A stretch of 5,551 nucleotides of DNA from the NCBI GenBank assembly GCA_937919075.1, contig CALFOF010000345.1, positions 1 to 5,551 on the forward strand, in the 5' to 3' direction. Each line of letters begins with the position of its first letter. Position 1 is the first letter of the stretch. The notes beneath the pieces are model-generated. The model did no database searches, had not been told where the DNA came from, and saw only the letters and a program-made list of their open reading frames with translations. The translations under genes and the position numbers were made by a program. This stretch comes from an uncultured Cyanobium sp. Its GTDB lineage: Bacteria > Cyanobacteriota > Cyanobacteriia > PCC-6307 > Cyanobiaceae. This document shows positions 1-5,551 of this stretch, piece after piece.

Positions 1-781
1 GTGATCGCCGGTAAGAGGCCAGGGCCGCCAGCACCTGCTCCCTGTTGCAACGGGCCATCAGCGCACCCAGTTCCGGGTTCCCTGCCCCCACCCTCGTGGT
101 GTCGGCAAAGCCACTGGAGGCCAGCGCACGGACCAGCACCCTGGCCTCTGCGTCCACGGTCCCCCGATCCGCCGCCTGCAGCAGGGCAGCACCCACCAGC
201 ACCGGCAGATGGGAGATCAGTGCCACTGCGCGGTCGTGGGCGTGGGGGTCGCAGGGCAACCACTGGGCCTCCACAGCCTCCGCCAGGGCGCGCACCGCCT
301 GCAGAGCCGCCGGGTCTGTGTCCGGGGTGGGCGTGACCACCCAGGGGCGTCCGCGGAACAAGTGGCGCAGCCCCGCTTCCACCCCGGCCTCGGCGGTGCC
401 GGCCATCGGGTGGCTGGCCACGAAACGGGGCACGATCCCCTGCCAGGTCCGCAGCACGGGCGCCTTGACCGAGCCCACATCGGTGATCACCGCTTCCGGC
501 GGCAAGGCAGCCAGCAACGCCGGGTCCGGCGCCAGCAGCTGATCAAGCGGCAGTGCCAGCACCACCAGCTGGCAACCAGCCAGCACGGCGGGATCGGTGC
601 TGACCCGGCCGGCCAGCCCGCGCTGGCGGGCCCGCGCCGCCGTGCTCTCCCGCCGCACCAGCCCCCTCACATCCCAGCCGCGGGCGCTCAGATCAAGGCC
701 GAGGGAGCCGCCGATCAGGCCCAGCCCCACCAGCCCCACCACTCCCGTCGTGTGATCGGGGTGCATCGTCTGGGCTGTCAT
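1..781 (-). CDS. tyrA: TyrA, arogenate/prephenate dehydrogenase (C-terminus cut by window edge)
   Basis: This enzyme oxidatively decarboxylates arogenate (or prephenate) in the last steps of tyrosine synthesis in the cytoplasm. The 260 visible residues, read from the ATG at 781, contain an N-terminal Rossmann fold with GLGLIGGSLG (residues 19-28, glycines 19, 21 and 24). Arginines 43-44 follow the second strand, which fits NADP rather than NAD. They also contain ITDVGSVK (99-106), SHPMAG with the expected catalytic His124, ISHLP (189-193), and a DTTR..GNPELG block (227-239) whose Arg230 is the likely substrate-binding arginine. The family is about 280-290 residues long, so roughly 20-30 residues are missing beyond position 1. 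The start is not marked by a Shine-Dalgarno sequence. An in-frame ATG at 766 is an alternative, and both leave the Rossmann fold intact. The gene is divergent from the helicase-like gene across 42 bp. Cyanobacterial TyrA proteins are mostly arogenate-specific; that specificity is inferred here. Family identity is secure. Confidence 0.95.
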   Translation of the reverse strand, partial: MTAQTMHPDHTTGVVGLVGLGLIGGSLGLDLSARGWDVRGLVRRESTAARARQRGLAGRVSTDPAVLAGCQLVVLALPLDQLLAPDPALLAALPPEAVITDVGSVKAPVLRTWQGIVPRFVASHPMAGTAEAGVEAGLRHLFRGRPWVVTPTPDTDPAALQAVRALAEAVEAQWLPCDPHAHDRAVALISHLPVLVGAALLQAADRGTVDAEARVLVRALASSGFADTTRVGAGNPELGALMARCNREQVLAALASYRRS

Positions 782-823
782 CGCTGCCACGGTCCGCTCG
801 GAGCAGCTTCCTACGATTCGCGC

Positions 824-2257
824 ATGTTGGAAGCCCGCGCCCACCAGCAACTCAAGCAACTCCTGCGGCAGGAGGGTGGCGTGGGCTGGCCGCATCACCT
901 CACGCTCAGCCGGGTGGTGGGGCGCAGCCTGCGGCGCGGCGATCATTGCTGCCTGCAGCTCGCCCCGGGCAGCGATCCGGGCTGGCTGGTGGCGCTGCTC
1001 GTGCCGATGGCCCTGGCGGCGGCACCGCTGGTGCTCGTGGTGAGCGAGCCGATGCGGCGGCGCCTGCTGCAGGTGGAGCTGCCCCGGCTGCGGGCTGCGG
1101 GGCTCACGCTGCCCTGCTGGGAAGGGGAGTCGCCTCCCCGCGACAGCACCCTCTGGCTGATGAACCATCAGCAGCTGGTGAAGGCCTGGCAGGGCGGCAG
1201 CCTCGGAGATCGCCACCTGGTGATTCCCGAGGAGGAGATCCTTGAAGCACGGCTGCGCATTGCACTGGATCAGCGGCTCGCTCCTCAGCACTGGGACCAG
1301 ATCCGCCTCAGCCTGCCGGCAGCGGACGTGAGCCTGCTGGAACTGCACCAGCGGCTCGGCCGCCGGATCCTCAGCCATCCGGGCACACCCTCGGCCCAGG
1401 TGCCCCTGTCGCCGGAAGACGAAGCGCCACTGCGGCAATTGCTGTCGCTGCTAGGGCCACTACCGAGTCCATGGCCCGAGTGGATGGCCGCCAGCGGTCC
1501 GGGCTGGACGAGCTGGGCCACGGTGGACCGCCAGCTGCTGCAGTGGGAGCTGCACCGGGTGCCGCTGGAACCCCTGGAGGTGATGCCGGGGCTGCTCGAT
1601 GGCCGGGCCCTGGTGCTGGTGGGCCAGCGCGGAGCGCCGGTGCAGCTGACGGGGTTCACCCCCCTGGTGCGCGTGGATCTGGCCGATCCACCCCTGTCCG
1701 ACCCCTTGCCGCTCTATGCGCCCCTGCGCCAGCCCCTGCCCAACAGCCCCCAATACGGCGAGCATCTGCTCGATCACTGCCGTCGCCTGGTGCTGGGCCA
1801 GGCCGGCCTCACGATCGTGCTCGTTGACGATGCCGGACTGCGCCTGCCGCTGGCGGCGGCGCTGGCGGCTGAATTCGGCACGCGGGTGTGCCATCAGGAC
1901 ACGGCACCGGAGAGCAATGGTGTGATCTGCTGCGGCTGGAACTGGTGGCTGGAGCATCAGGAGCGGTTGCCGGTGCCCTGCCAGGTGGTGGTCGGTCCGT
2001 TGCCGATTGCCAGCCTGGAAGACCCACTCACTGCCGCCCGGGTGATGCGGCTGCGGCAGCAGGGGCGCGACTGGTTCCGCGAACTGCTCCTGCCTGAAGC
2101 GCTCGATCGTCTGCAGCGCGGCCTGGCCAGCCTCAGGCGTGGCGGGGCGGGGCGACTGGCCGTGCTGGATGGCCGGGTCCGCAGCCGCAGCTGGGGGCGT
2201 CAGGTGTTGCGCGCCCTGGAACCCTGGGTGGCTCTGAATCGCCTGCTGCCGGGCTGA
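824..2257 (+). CDS. DinG-like superfamily 2 helicase relative with degenerate ATPase motifs
   Basis: The 477-residue protein resembles the cyanobacterial branch of DinG/XPD-type helicases. It follows the family plan. An N-terminal block (residues 24-63) corresponds to the Q-motif and Walker A region, and HLVIPEEE (131-138) sits where the DEAH box should be. The C-terminal helicase domain carries LVDDAGL (333-339), FGTRV (351-355), LPIASLEDPLTAARV (393-407), GRDWF..LLLPEAL (414-427) and a motif VI-like segment ending LAVLDGRV (445-452). Walker A is replaced by APGSDPGWL (47-55) with no lysine, DEAH reads PEEE, and the usual GR..R arginine finger pattern is absent, so ATP hydrolysis is doubtful. 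The C-terminal half is the better preserved half. The ATG at 824 was chosen because family members begin with a similar short helix just before the HHLT..R block. The frame stays open upstream only across antisense tyrA. There is no strong Shine-Dalgarno sequence; a GGAG at 800-803 lies 20 nt upstream. Family membership is recalled from residue patterns; lost activity is inference. Confidence 0.82.
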   Translation: MLEARAHQQLKQLLRQEGGVGWPHHLTLSRVVGRSLRRGDHCCLQLAPGSDPGWLVALLVPMALAAAPLVLVVSEPMRRRLLQVELPRLRAAGLTLPCWEGESPPRDSTLWLMNHQQLVKAWQGGSLGDRHLVIPEEEILEARLRIALDQRLAPQHWDQIRLSLPAADVSLLELHQRLGRRILSHPGTPSAQVPLSPEDEAPLRQLLSLLGPLPSPWPEWMAASGPGWTSWATVDRQLLQWELHRVPLEPLEVMPGLLDGRALVLVGQRGAPVQLTGFTPLVRVDLADPPLSDPLPLYAPLRQPLPNSPQYGEHLLDHCRRLVLGQAGLTIVLVDDAGLRLPLAAALAAEFGTRVCHQDTAPESNGVICCGWNWWLEHQERLPVPCQVVVGPLPIASLEDPLTAARVMRLRQQGRDWFRELLLPEALDRLQRGLASLRRGGAGRLAVLDGRVRSRSWGRQVLRALEPWVALNRLLPG

Positions 2258-2307
2258 GCCGCCAGCCGCCGGCACCGTTGGAAGCCACCTCTACGCTGAG
2301 CCGCAGC

Positions 2308-2312
2308 GGGAG
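2308..2312 (+). promoter_or_regulatory. Ribosome binding site of the DUF2839 gene
   Basis: GGGAG lies 10 nt upstream of the ATG at 2323 and is complementary to the 16S rRNA 3' end. It selects this ATG over the in-frame TTG at 2278, which lies upstream of it. It is the only clear Shine-Dalgarno sequence in front of a gene in this window. Confidence 0.6.
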
Positions 2313-2322
2313 CAGAACAGCC

Positions 2323-2571
2323 ATGGGTGAAGCAAGGCGGAGGGCACAACAAGGCCTGCCACCACGCCAGAAGGCAAAGGCATCCGCAGCCAAGGACACC
2401 TCACCACGCCTGGTGGAATGGTTTCCGCTCACACGCGACCAGGCCGACCGCTTCGTGAAGCTCTCCACCCGCGGCGCCTGGGTGGGCATCGGCGCCCTGG
2501 TGCTGTTCTGGGTGTCCGTGCGCTTCATCGGACCGGCCGCCGGCTGGTGGCAACTGTCCGACACTCCCTGA
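2323..2571 (+). CDS. DUF2839 family small membrane protein
   Basis: This 82-residue protein is of unknown function and belongs to a family found in cyanobacteria. It has a basic N-terminus with the family hallmark MGEARRR..GLPPRQ (residues 1-16), a variable Lys/Ala/Ser-rich linker (17-28), and a conserved patch WFPLT..QA..FVKLSTRGAW (33-53). One hydrophobic segment (about 52-70) is followed by the GPAAGWW block. A single transmembrane helix with the positively charged N-terminus on the cytoplasmic side is the likely topology. No catalytic residues are apparent. The start is supported by the GGGAG at 2308-2312 and by the family N-terminus. The gene follows the helicase-like gene by 65 bp on the same strand, so read-through transcription is plausible. 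No function should be inferred from that neighbour. Confidence 0.88.
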   Translation: MGEARRRAQQGLPPRQKAKASAAKDTSPRLVEWFPLTRDQADRFVKLSTRGAWVGIGALVLFWVSVRFIGPAAGWWQLSDTP

Positions 2572-2610
2572 AATTGGTCTGATAGTCATCTGCTGCTGAT
2601 CACCATCTGC

Positions 2611-2639
2611 GGGCCTCCACAGCTGCACTGGCGGAGCCC
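2611..2639 (+). terminator. Possible hairpin downstream of the DUF2839 gene
   Basis: GGGCCTCC (2611-2618) pairs with GGAGCCC (2633-2639), giving seven GC-rich pairs with one bulged C and a 14-nt loop. It starts 40 nt after the DUF2839 stop codon. No T-tract follows, so it is at best a weak intrinsic terminator or an RNA 3'-end stabiliser. Confidence 0.25.
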
Positions 2640-2722
2640 CCAGCTCTGCCTGACGAGCGCCGCAGTCGTCACCGCCTGCTGACGCAACAGCATGAATGGT
2701 CGCAACAATTGGAAGAAAACCT

Positions 2723-2728
2723 TATGAT
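2723..2728 (+). promoter_or_regulatory. Candidate -10 element for the DUF1815 gene
   Basis: TATGAT matches TATAAT at five of six positions, in a locally AT-rich stretch that stands out from the GC-rich surroundings. Transcription would begin near 2735, leaving a leader of about 18 nt before the ATG at 2753. That agrees with choosing 2753 over the in-frame ATG at 2696. The -35 region about 17 nt upstream (TCGCAA at 2700-2705) is a poor match. This is inference from sequence only. Confidence 0.35.
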
Positions 2729-2752
2729 CGAGCGGCCCAACGGTTCCCAGTG

Positions 2753-3151
2753 ATGTTTACCCGTCTGGCTGAGCAATACCGCTCGCTGGCTCAGGATCTC
2801 GTCATGAGCCTTCAGGCTCTTGCCAGCAGCCTGCAGCGCAAAGGGCTGGTGGCCACTTGCTACGTCTGCGGAGACGGCCAAGAACGACAAGGCGCTTCAT
2901 TCGTGGCCGATCTGGGTGACACGCACACCATCCGCTTCTTGGTGTCTGACTGCGGCATCAGCTGGGTGGAATCGCGCAACGGCCACGAACTGGTGCGGCT
3001 GGACGGGGCCGATGCGATTCAGGAACTGCAACGAGTGACCGCCTTCCTACAACAGGTTCCAGCCGACGCCGATGTGTTGCGTGCACCGAATCAACGACAA
3101 CCTGTGCTGATCAGCACAGCATCCCAAGCCCTTGATGAATTGGTGGGTTGA
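2753..3151 (+). CDS. DUF1815 family protein
   Basis: This 132-residue soluble protein of unknown function belongs to a family I know from cyanobacteria. The family signature is clear: MF.RLAEQYR.L.QDLVM.LQALA..L...G (residues 1-31), a CYVCG motif with a CxxC pair (Cys36, Cys39), a SFVADLGD.H.IRFLVSDCGISW block (49-71), and then an L.GA.AI.ELQ helix (83-92). The last 30 or so residues are variable. There is no signal peptide or membrane segment. The ATG at 2753 was chosen because family members start with MF.RLAEQ. An in-frame ATG at 2696 would add 19 unconserved residues and would place the -10-like TATGAT inside the coding region. No Shine-Dalgarno sequence is present at either start. The gene is convergent with recA and separated by 181 bp from the DUF2839 gene. 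Confidence 0.85.
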   Translation: MFTRLAEQYRSLAQDLVMSLQALASSLQRKGLVATCYVCGDGQERQGASFVADLGDTHTIRFLVSDCGISWVESRNGHELVRLDGADAIQELQRVTAFLQQVPADADVLRAPNQRQPVLISTASQALDELVG

Positions 3152-3157
3152 TGGGCT

Positions 3158-3196
3158 TGGGTGAGTGGCTGATGCTCTGAGCGGCCCAGCCACCCA
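3158..3196. terminator. Possible hairpin just after the DUF1815 stop codon
   Basis: TGGCTG (3166-3171) pairs with CAGCCA (3187-3192). An outer TGGG (3158-3161) can pair with CCCA (3193-3196) across a four-base bulge. It begins 7 nt after the DUF1815 stop codon. No T-tract follows, so intrinsic termination is uncertain. Confidence 0.25.
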
Positions 3197-3244
3197 GCGA
3201 CGACCCGAACACCTGGCAGGAAAAGAACGGAAAGGTTTTGGCAG

Positions 3245-3269
3245 CGGCCAGGCTTTCTTTAGGTGGCCG
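3245..3269. terminator. Possible hairpin between the convergent DUF1815 and recA genes
   Basis: CGGCCA (3245-3250) and TGGCCG (3264-3269) form a 6-bp perfect stem around a 13-nt loop, 48 nt beyond the recA stop codon. On the recA strand the bases after the stem are moderately T-rich but broken by C. It is the best terminator candidate for recA in the 166-bp convergent gap, but a weak one. Confidence 0.3.
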
Positions 3270-3317
3270 GATGCCCGGTCGATTCCCCTCCCTGGTGCCT
3301 TGGTGCTGGATCTGCGC

Positions 3318-4505
3318 TCAGCGCGCAGCCAGGCCGGCCTCCTCCACGACAGCGTCGTCAGCATCGGAGCCGTCCGTTTCAGCTGCGGCCGACTTGGCCG
3401 CTAGCGACTTCACGGAATTGGCCATCACATCGGCCCCTTCGGTGAGTTTGCGGCGCACGATCGCTTCGATCGCCTCCTTCTGGGCGGGGTTCTGCTCCAG
3501 CCAGGTGATGGTGTTGTCACGCCCCTGGCCGATGTTGTCGCCCTCATAGCTGTACCAGGCACCCTTGCGGACCACCACGGCCGTTTCCTCGGCCAGATCC
3601 AGCACGCAGCCCAGGGTGCTGATGCCGCGGCCGAAGAGGATGTCGAACTCAGCGATGCGGAAGGGGGGCGCCACCTTGTTCTTGGCCACCTTCACCTTGG
3701 CCCGGATGCCGTACTCCTCGGTGCCGCGCTTGAGGGTTTGAATGCGGCGGATGTCGAGGCGAACCGAGGCGTAGAACTTGAGCGCATTGCCTCCCGTGGT
3801 GGTTTCCGGGTTGCCATAGGTCACCCCGATCTTCTGGCGCAATTGGTTCAGGAAGATCACCGTGCAGCCCGATTTGCCAATGTTGCCGGTGATCTTGCGC
3901 ATGGCCTGGCTCATCAGACGGGCCTGGCTGCCCACCGCCAGATCGCCCATCTCCCCTTCGATTTCCGCCCGTGGGGTGAGCGCTGCCACCGAGTCGACCA
4001 CAACGATGTCGACGGCCGCAGAACGCACCAACTGATCGACGATCTCCAGCGCCATTTCGCCGGTGTCCGGCTGGGACACCAGCAGATTCTCCACATCGAC
4101 CCCGAGGGCGGCCGCATAGACCGGATCCAGGGCGTGTTCGGCGTCGACAAAGGCGGCCACGCCACCACGGCGCTGAGCTTCGGCGATCGCATGCAAGGTG
4201 AGCGTGGTTTTCCCTGAGCTCTCGGGGCCGTAGATCTCCACCACCCGGCCCTTGGGATAGCCGCCACCGAGGGCAAGATCGAGGGTGAGTGCACCGGTGG
4301 AAACGGTTTCGACCCGCATGCGGGAGGCATCCCCGAGGCGCATGATTGAACCCTTGCCGAAGTTGCGCTCGATCTGACCGAGCACGAGATCAAGGGCCTT
4401 GTCGCGGGCGGCGGCGGCGGAACCAAGGGCGGCAGCCGACGATCCGGCGGCGGCGGAGCGGGGATGGGCGGCCCTGAGGTCAGTGCTCTTGGGGTCGGCA
4501 GGCAT
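3318..4505 (-). CDS. recA: RecA recombinase
   Basis: RecA is the ATP-dependent strand-exchange protein of homologous recombination and the co-protease that triggers LexA self-cleavage. The 395-residue product has Walker [10 protein letters not shown] (93-101), the catalytic glutamate in [10 protein letters not shown] (Glu123), Walker B IVVVDS (167-172), loop L1 EIEGEMGD (181-188), and NQ at 220-221 linking ATP state to DNA binding. It also has loop L2 starting [10 protein letters not shown] (231 on) and the signature ALKFYASVR (241-249). The conserved core lies 27 residues further along than in E. coli RecA because of an Ala/Ser-rich N-terminal tail (about 2-34). The C-terminus ends in an Ala-rich then acidic stretch (ETDGSDADD, 376-384). 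The ATG at 4505 was chosen over an in-frame TTG two codons upstream; neither has a Shine-Dalgarno sequence. A LexA box lies 127-140 nt upstream. All functional motifs are present. Confidence 0.98.
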   Translation of the reverse strand: MPADPKSTDLRAAHPRSAAAGSSAAALGSAAAARDKALDLVLGQIERNFGKGSIMRLGDASRMRVETVSTGALTLDLALGGGYPKGRVVEIYGPESSGKTTLTLHAIAEAQRRGGVAAFVDAEHALDPVYAAALGVDVENLLVSQPDTGEMALEIVDQLVRSAAVDIVVVDSVAALTPRAEIEGEMGDLAVGSQARLMSQAMRKITGNIGKSGCTVIFLNQLRQKIGVTYGNPETTTGGNALKFYASVRLDIRRIQTLKRGTEEYGIRAKVKVAKNKVAPPFRIAEFDILFGRGISTLGCVLDLAEETAVVVRKGAWYSYEGDNIGQGRDNTITWLEQNPAQKEAIEAIVRRKLTEGADVMANSVKSLAAKSAAAETDGSDADDAVVEEAGLAAR

Positions 4506-4574
4506 GGTCAACGGTGGGTGAGAGAACAGGCCGCTGATCGAGACGTCCGAAGCGGGACATCCTGCGGCCTCAAA

Positions 4575-4586
4575 GGCACAGGTGCC
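4575..4586. repeat. Short inverted repeat in the recA leader
   Basis: GGCACAGGTGCC has five-base arms around a two-base centre, between the LexA box and the recA start codon. In recA-strand RNA it could fold into a small hairpin followed by UUUG. It may be a weak terminator for the upstream HAD gene, a leader structure, or chance. Confidence 0.3.
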
Positions 4587-4631
4587 ACCAAATCGGGTGG
4601 ACGTATCAGGCCGGCGCGCCAGACAGGGATT

Positions 4632-4645
4632 AGTACAGGCGTACC
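4632..4645 (-). promoter_or_regulatory. LexA (SOS) box of recA
   Basis: On the recA strand the sequence is GGTACGCCTGTACT. It satisfies every position of the published cyanobacterial LexA consensus RGTACNNNDGTWCB. It lies 127 nt upstream of the recA ATG and 8 nt beyond the HAD gene's stop codon. The downstream half of the box overlaps TACTAA (4635 to 4630 on the minus strand), a possible -10 hexamer. Bound LexA would then block RNA polymerase, and the recA leader would be about 120 nt long. The operator match is seen directly; the promoter position and repression are inferred. No LexA gene is in the window. Confidence 0.8.
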
Positions 4646-4653
4646 CTAGCGGA

Positions 4654-5403
4654 TTAAGGCCAGCTCGCCAAGGGGGCCGCGAAGCGTTCCGGGCGGAGCA
4701 GGGCGATGCCTGGCGGCAGGTCGATCAGATCGGCCGCGCGCACATACCCCCACGACACCAGAAAACAGCGCACGGGGGTCAACCCCGGCGTGGCCCGCAC
4801 CTGCTCCAGGGTGGGGCGCCGGTCTTCGATGAACCAGATCGGCCTGTTCAGCGACCGCAACTGCAGCAGCACCTCCGGTTTCGGTCCCTGCTCATGGCCG
4901 AAGAGCTGCCAGGGCCGGAGCCCCTCGGCAGAGAGCAGCTCAGCGGCGAAGGCCGCCCCCTTGGTGGTGAGCACCGCCCAGTCGGCTCCCTCGCCGCTCA
5001 GAGCCTGCAGCCGCTCCGGCACGCCGGGGTAGGGGCGGTGCAGCGCCAGCCAGGCGCTGCGGTCGGTGGCGATGGCCTCGCGGCGCACCAGCTCGAGCAC
5101 CTCCTGAAGCTGGGAGGGCTGCCACCCCCAGCGCTTCAGGGCGCGGTCCAGGGCCCCGTCGTAGTCGGCCAGGGTGTCCGTGAGCCGGTGGTCGTCGCGA
5201 CCCAGCTCAGCGGCCAGCAGCACCATCTCCCAGCCCTTGTGGATCAGGGGCCGCAGCTGGGCGAAACCGGGCGGCGCCGACGCAGGCAGCTGCAGGTCGG
5301 GGCGCAGCCGCAGAGCGGCCCGGCGGGCGCTCCACCAGTACTCGGCCATGCCGTCGACCAGCACCCCGTCAAAATCGAACACCAGCAGGGGGCTGGAGGA
5401 CAC
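4654..5403 (-). CDS. HAD-superfamily hydrolase (probable phosphatase)
   Basis: This 249-residue protein has the full set of HAD motifs. Motif I is FDFDGVLVD (9-17) with nucleophile Asp10 and general acid/base Asp12. Motif II is VLTTKG (144-149) with Thr146, motif III is Lys175 in GPKPEVL, and motif IV is FIEDR (191-195) with Glu193/Asp194. A helical cap domain of about 100 residues lies between motifs I and II, which is the arrangement of small-cap (C1) phosphatases such as the phosphoglycolate phosphatase group. The substrate cannot be told from sequence. Translation must start at the GTG at 5403: an in-frame TGA lies a few codons upstream, and the next ATG (codon 19) would remove motif I. 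There is no Shine-Dalgarno sequence. The gene lies 26 bp after tRNA-Gln and 148 bp before recA on the same strand. It may share a transcript with the tRNA, while recA has its own control region. Confidence 0.88.
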   Translation of the reverse strand: MSSSPLLVFDFDGVLVDGMAEYWWSARRAALRLRPDLQLPASAPPGFAQLRPLIHKGWEMVLLAAELGRDDHRLTDTLADYDGALDRALKRWGWQPSQLQEVLELVRREAIATDRSAWLALHRPYPGVPERLQALSGEGADWAVLTTKGAAFAAELLSAEGLRPWQLFGHEQGPKPEVLLQLRSLNRPIWFIEDRRPTLEQVRATPGLTPVRCFLVSWGYVRAADLIDLPPGIALLRPERFAAPLASWP

Positions 5404-5429
5404 AGGGGGAGCTCAAAGGAGTGTCAAAA

Positions 5430-5501
5430 CTGGGCCGCTAGGATTCGAACCTAGGAATGGCGGGACCAAAACCCGCTGCCTTACCGCTTGGCGACGACCC
5501 A
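5430..5501 (-). tRNA. tRNA-Gln (anticodon UUG)
   Basis: On the minus strand 72 nt fold into a complete cloverleaf. The acceptor stem TGGGTCG/CGGCCCA has one G-U pair. The D-arm is GCC..GGC, and the anticodon stem GCGGG/CCCGC encloses loop TTTTGGT with anticodon TTG. The T-arm is CTAGG TTCGAAT CCTAG. The U1-A72 first pair and G73 discriminator are the usual glutamine tRNA identity elements. CCA is not encoded: the bases after G73 are TTTT. It should read CAA and, by wobble, CAG codons. In cyanobacteria it is expected to be charged indirectly, through Glu-tRNA-Gln and GatCAB. Confidence 0.96.
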
Positions 5502-5529
5502 ATGGTGCCCTCTGGGAGCAGCCAACACC

Positions 5530-5545
5530 GGCATTCACCGATGCC
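5530..5545. repeat. Small inverted repeat upstream of tRNA-Gln
   Basis: GGCAT (5530-5534) and ATGCC (5541-5545) form 5-bp arms around a 6-nt loop at the right edge of the window. It could be the end of a terminator for a gene beyond the window, or chance. I see no convincing tRNA promoter in the rest of 5502-5551. Confidence 0.25.
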
Positions 5546-5551
5546 TAGCTA

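Noticed and set aside
209..823. In-frame open extension upstream of the helicase-like gene, which would give a 682-residue protein.
   Set aside because: It runs antisense through tyrA, is rich in His/Gln/Gly with no conserved motif, and begins well before the family's usual N-terminus at 824. Open antisense frames are common in GC-rich DNA.
1460..2275. Long open frame on the minus strand opposite the helicase-like gene.
   Set aside because: The product is low-complexity (Gln/Ala/His/Pro-rich) with no recognisable domain, while the plus strand carries clear family motifs. It is a codon-bias shadow.
4183..4190. GCGATCGC, identical to the cyanobacterial HIP1 octamer.
   Set aside because: A single copy within recA coding sequence in 5.5 kb of GC-rich DNA is not more than weak evidence of HIP1 enrichment, so it was not listed as a repeat.
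5422..5427. Perfect -35 hexamer TTGACA on the minus strand between tRNA-Gln and the HAD gene.
   Set aside because: No -10 hexamer is found 16-18 nt downstream (the position reads TGTGTC and overlaps the GTG start), so it is not supported as a promoter.
4582..5454. Long open frame on the plus strand opposite the HAD gene, running into the tRNA.
   Set aside because: The product is Gln/Gly/Arg-rich with no domain, and it overlaps a gene with all four HAD motifs and a tRNA.
5430..5501. tRNA 3' end as a possible integration (att) site.
   Set aside because: No second copy of the tRNA 3' sequence, integrase or foreign-looking DNA is seen in the window.

Overview
This window looks like a chromosomal segment of a GC-rich unicellular cyanobacterium of the Synechococcus/Cyanobium (picocyanobacterial) type. 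The case rests on two small protein families known essentially only from cyanobacteria (DUF2839 and DUF1815), a TyrA of the cyanobacterial arogenate dehydrogenase type, and a perfect match to the cyanobacterial LexA operator upstream of recA. I see no insertion sequence, phage gene, CRISPR array or integration scar. It reads as ordinary core genome.

Layout: (1) 1-781, minus strand: tyrA, cut by the left window edge and lacking its C-terminal end. (2) 824-2257, plus strand: a divergent gene starting 42 bp from tyrA. It encodes a 477-aa DinG-like superfamily 2 helicase relative whose ATP-binding motifs are eroded. (3) 2323-2571, plus strand: an 82-aa DUF2839 protein with one membrane segment, likely co-transcribed with the helicase relative. 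(4) 2753-3151, plus strand: a DUF1815 protein, after a 181-bp gap that contains a hairpin candidate and a -10-like element. (5) 3152-3317: a convergent gap with weak terminator-like hairpins. (6) 3318-4505, minus strand: recA, with all catalytic and DNA-binding motifs plus long low-complexity tails. (7) 4506-4653: the recA leader and control region, with a 14-bp LexA (SOS) box at 4632-4645. (8) 4654-5403, minus strand: a HAD-superfamily hydrolase. (9) 5430-5501, minus strand: tRNA-Gln(UUG). (10) 5502-5551: upstream flank of the tRNA, with one small inverted repeat.

How the genes relate: tyrA is amino-acid biosynthesis (tyrosine, and through it tocopherol and plastoquinone precursors). recA and its LexA box form a DNA-damage response unit. 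The DinG-like protein belongs to a DNA-repair helicase lineage but has probably lost ATPase function. tRNA-Gln, the HAD gene and recA run in the same direction, but the LexA box lies just after the HAD stop codon, so recA appears to have its own damage-inducible promoter. Only one of the six protein genes has a clear Shine-Dalgarno sequence, so most starts were set by family N-termini and conserved motifs.

I did not find a convincing undescribed system. The two items most worth following are the catalytically eroded DinG-like protein and the precise SOS box of recA.
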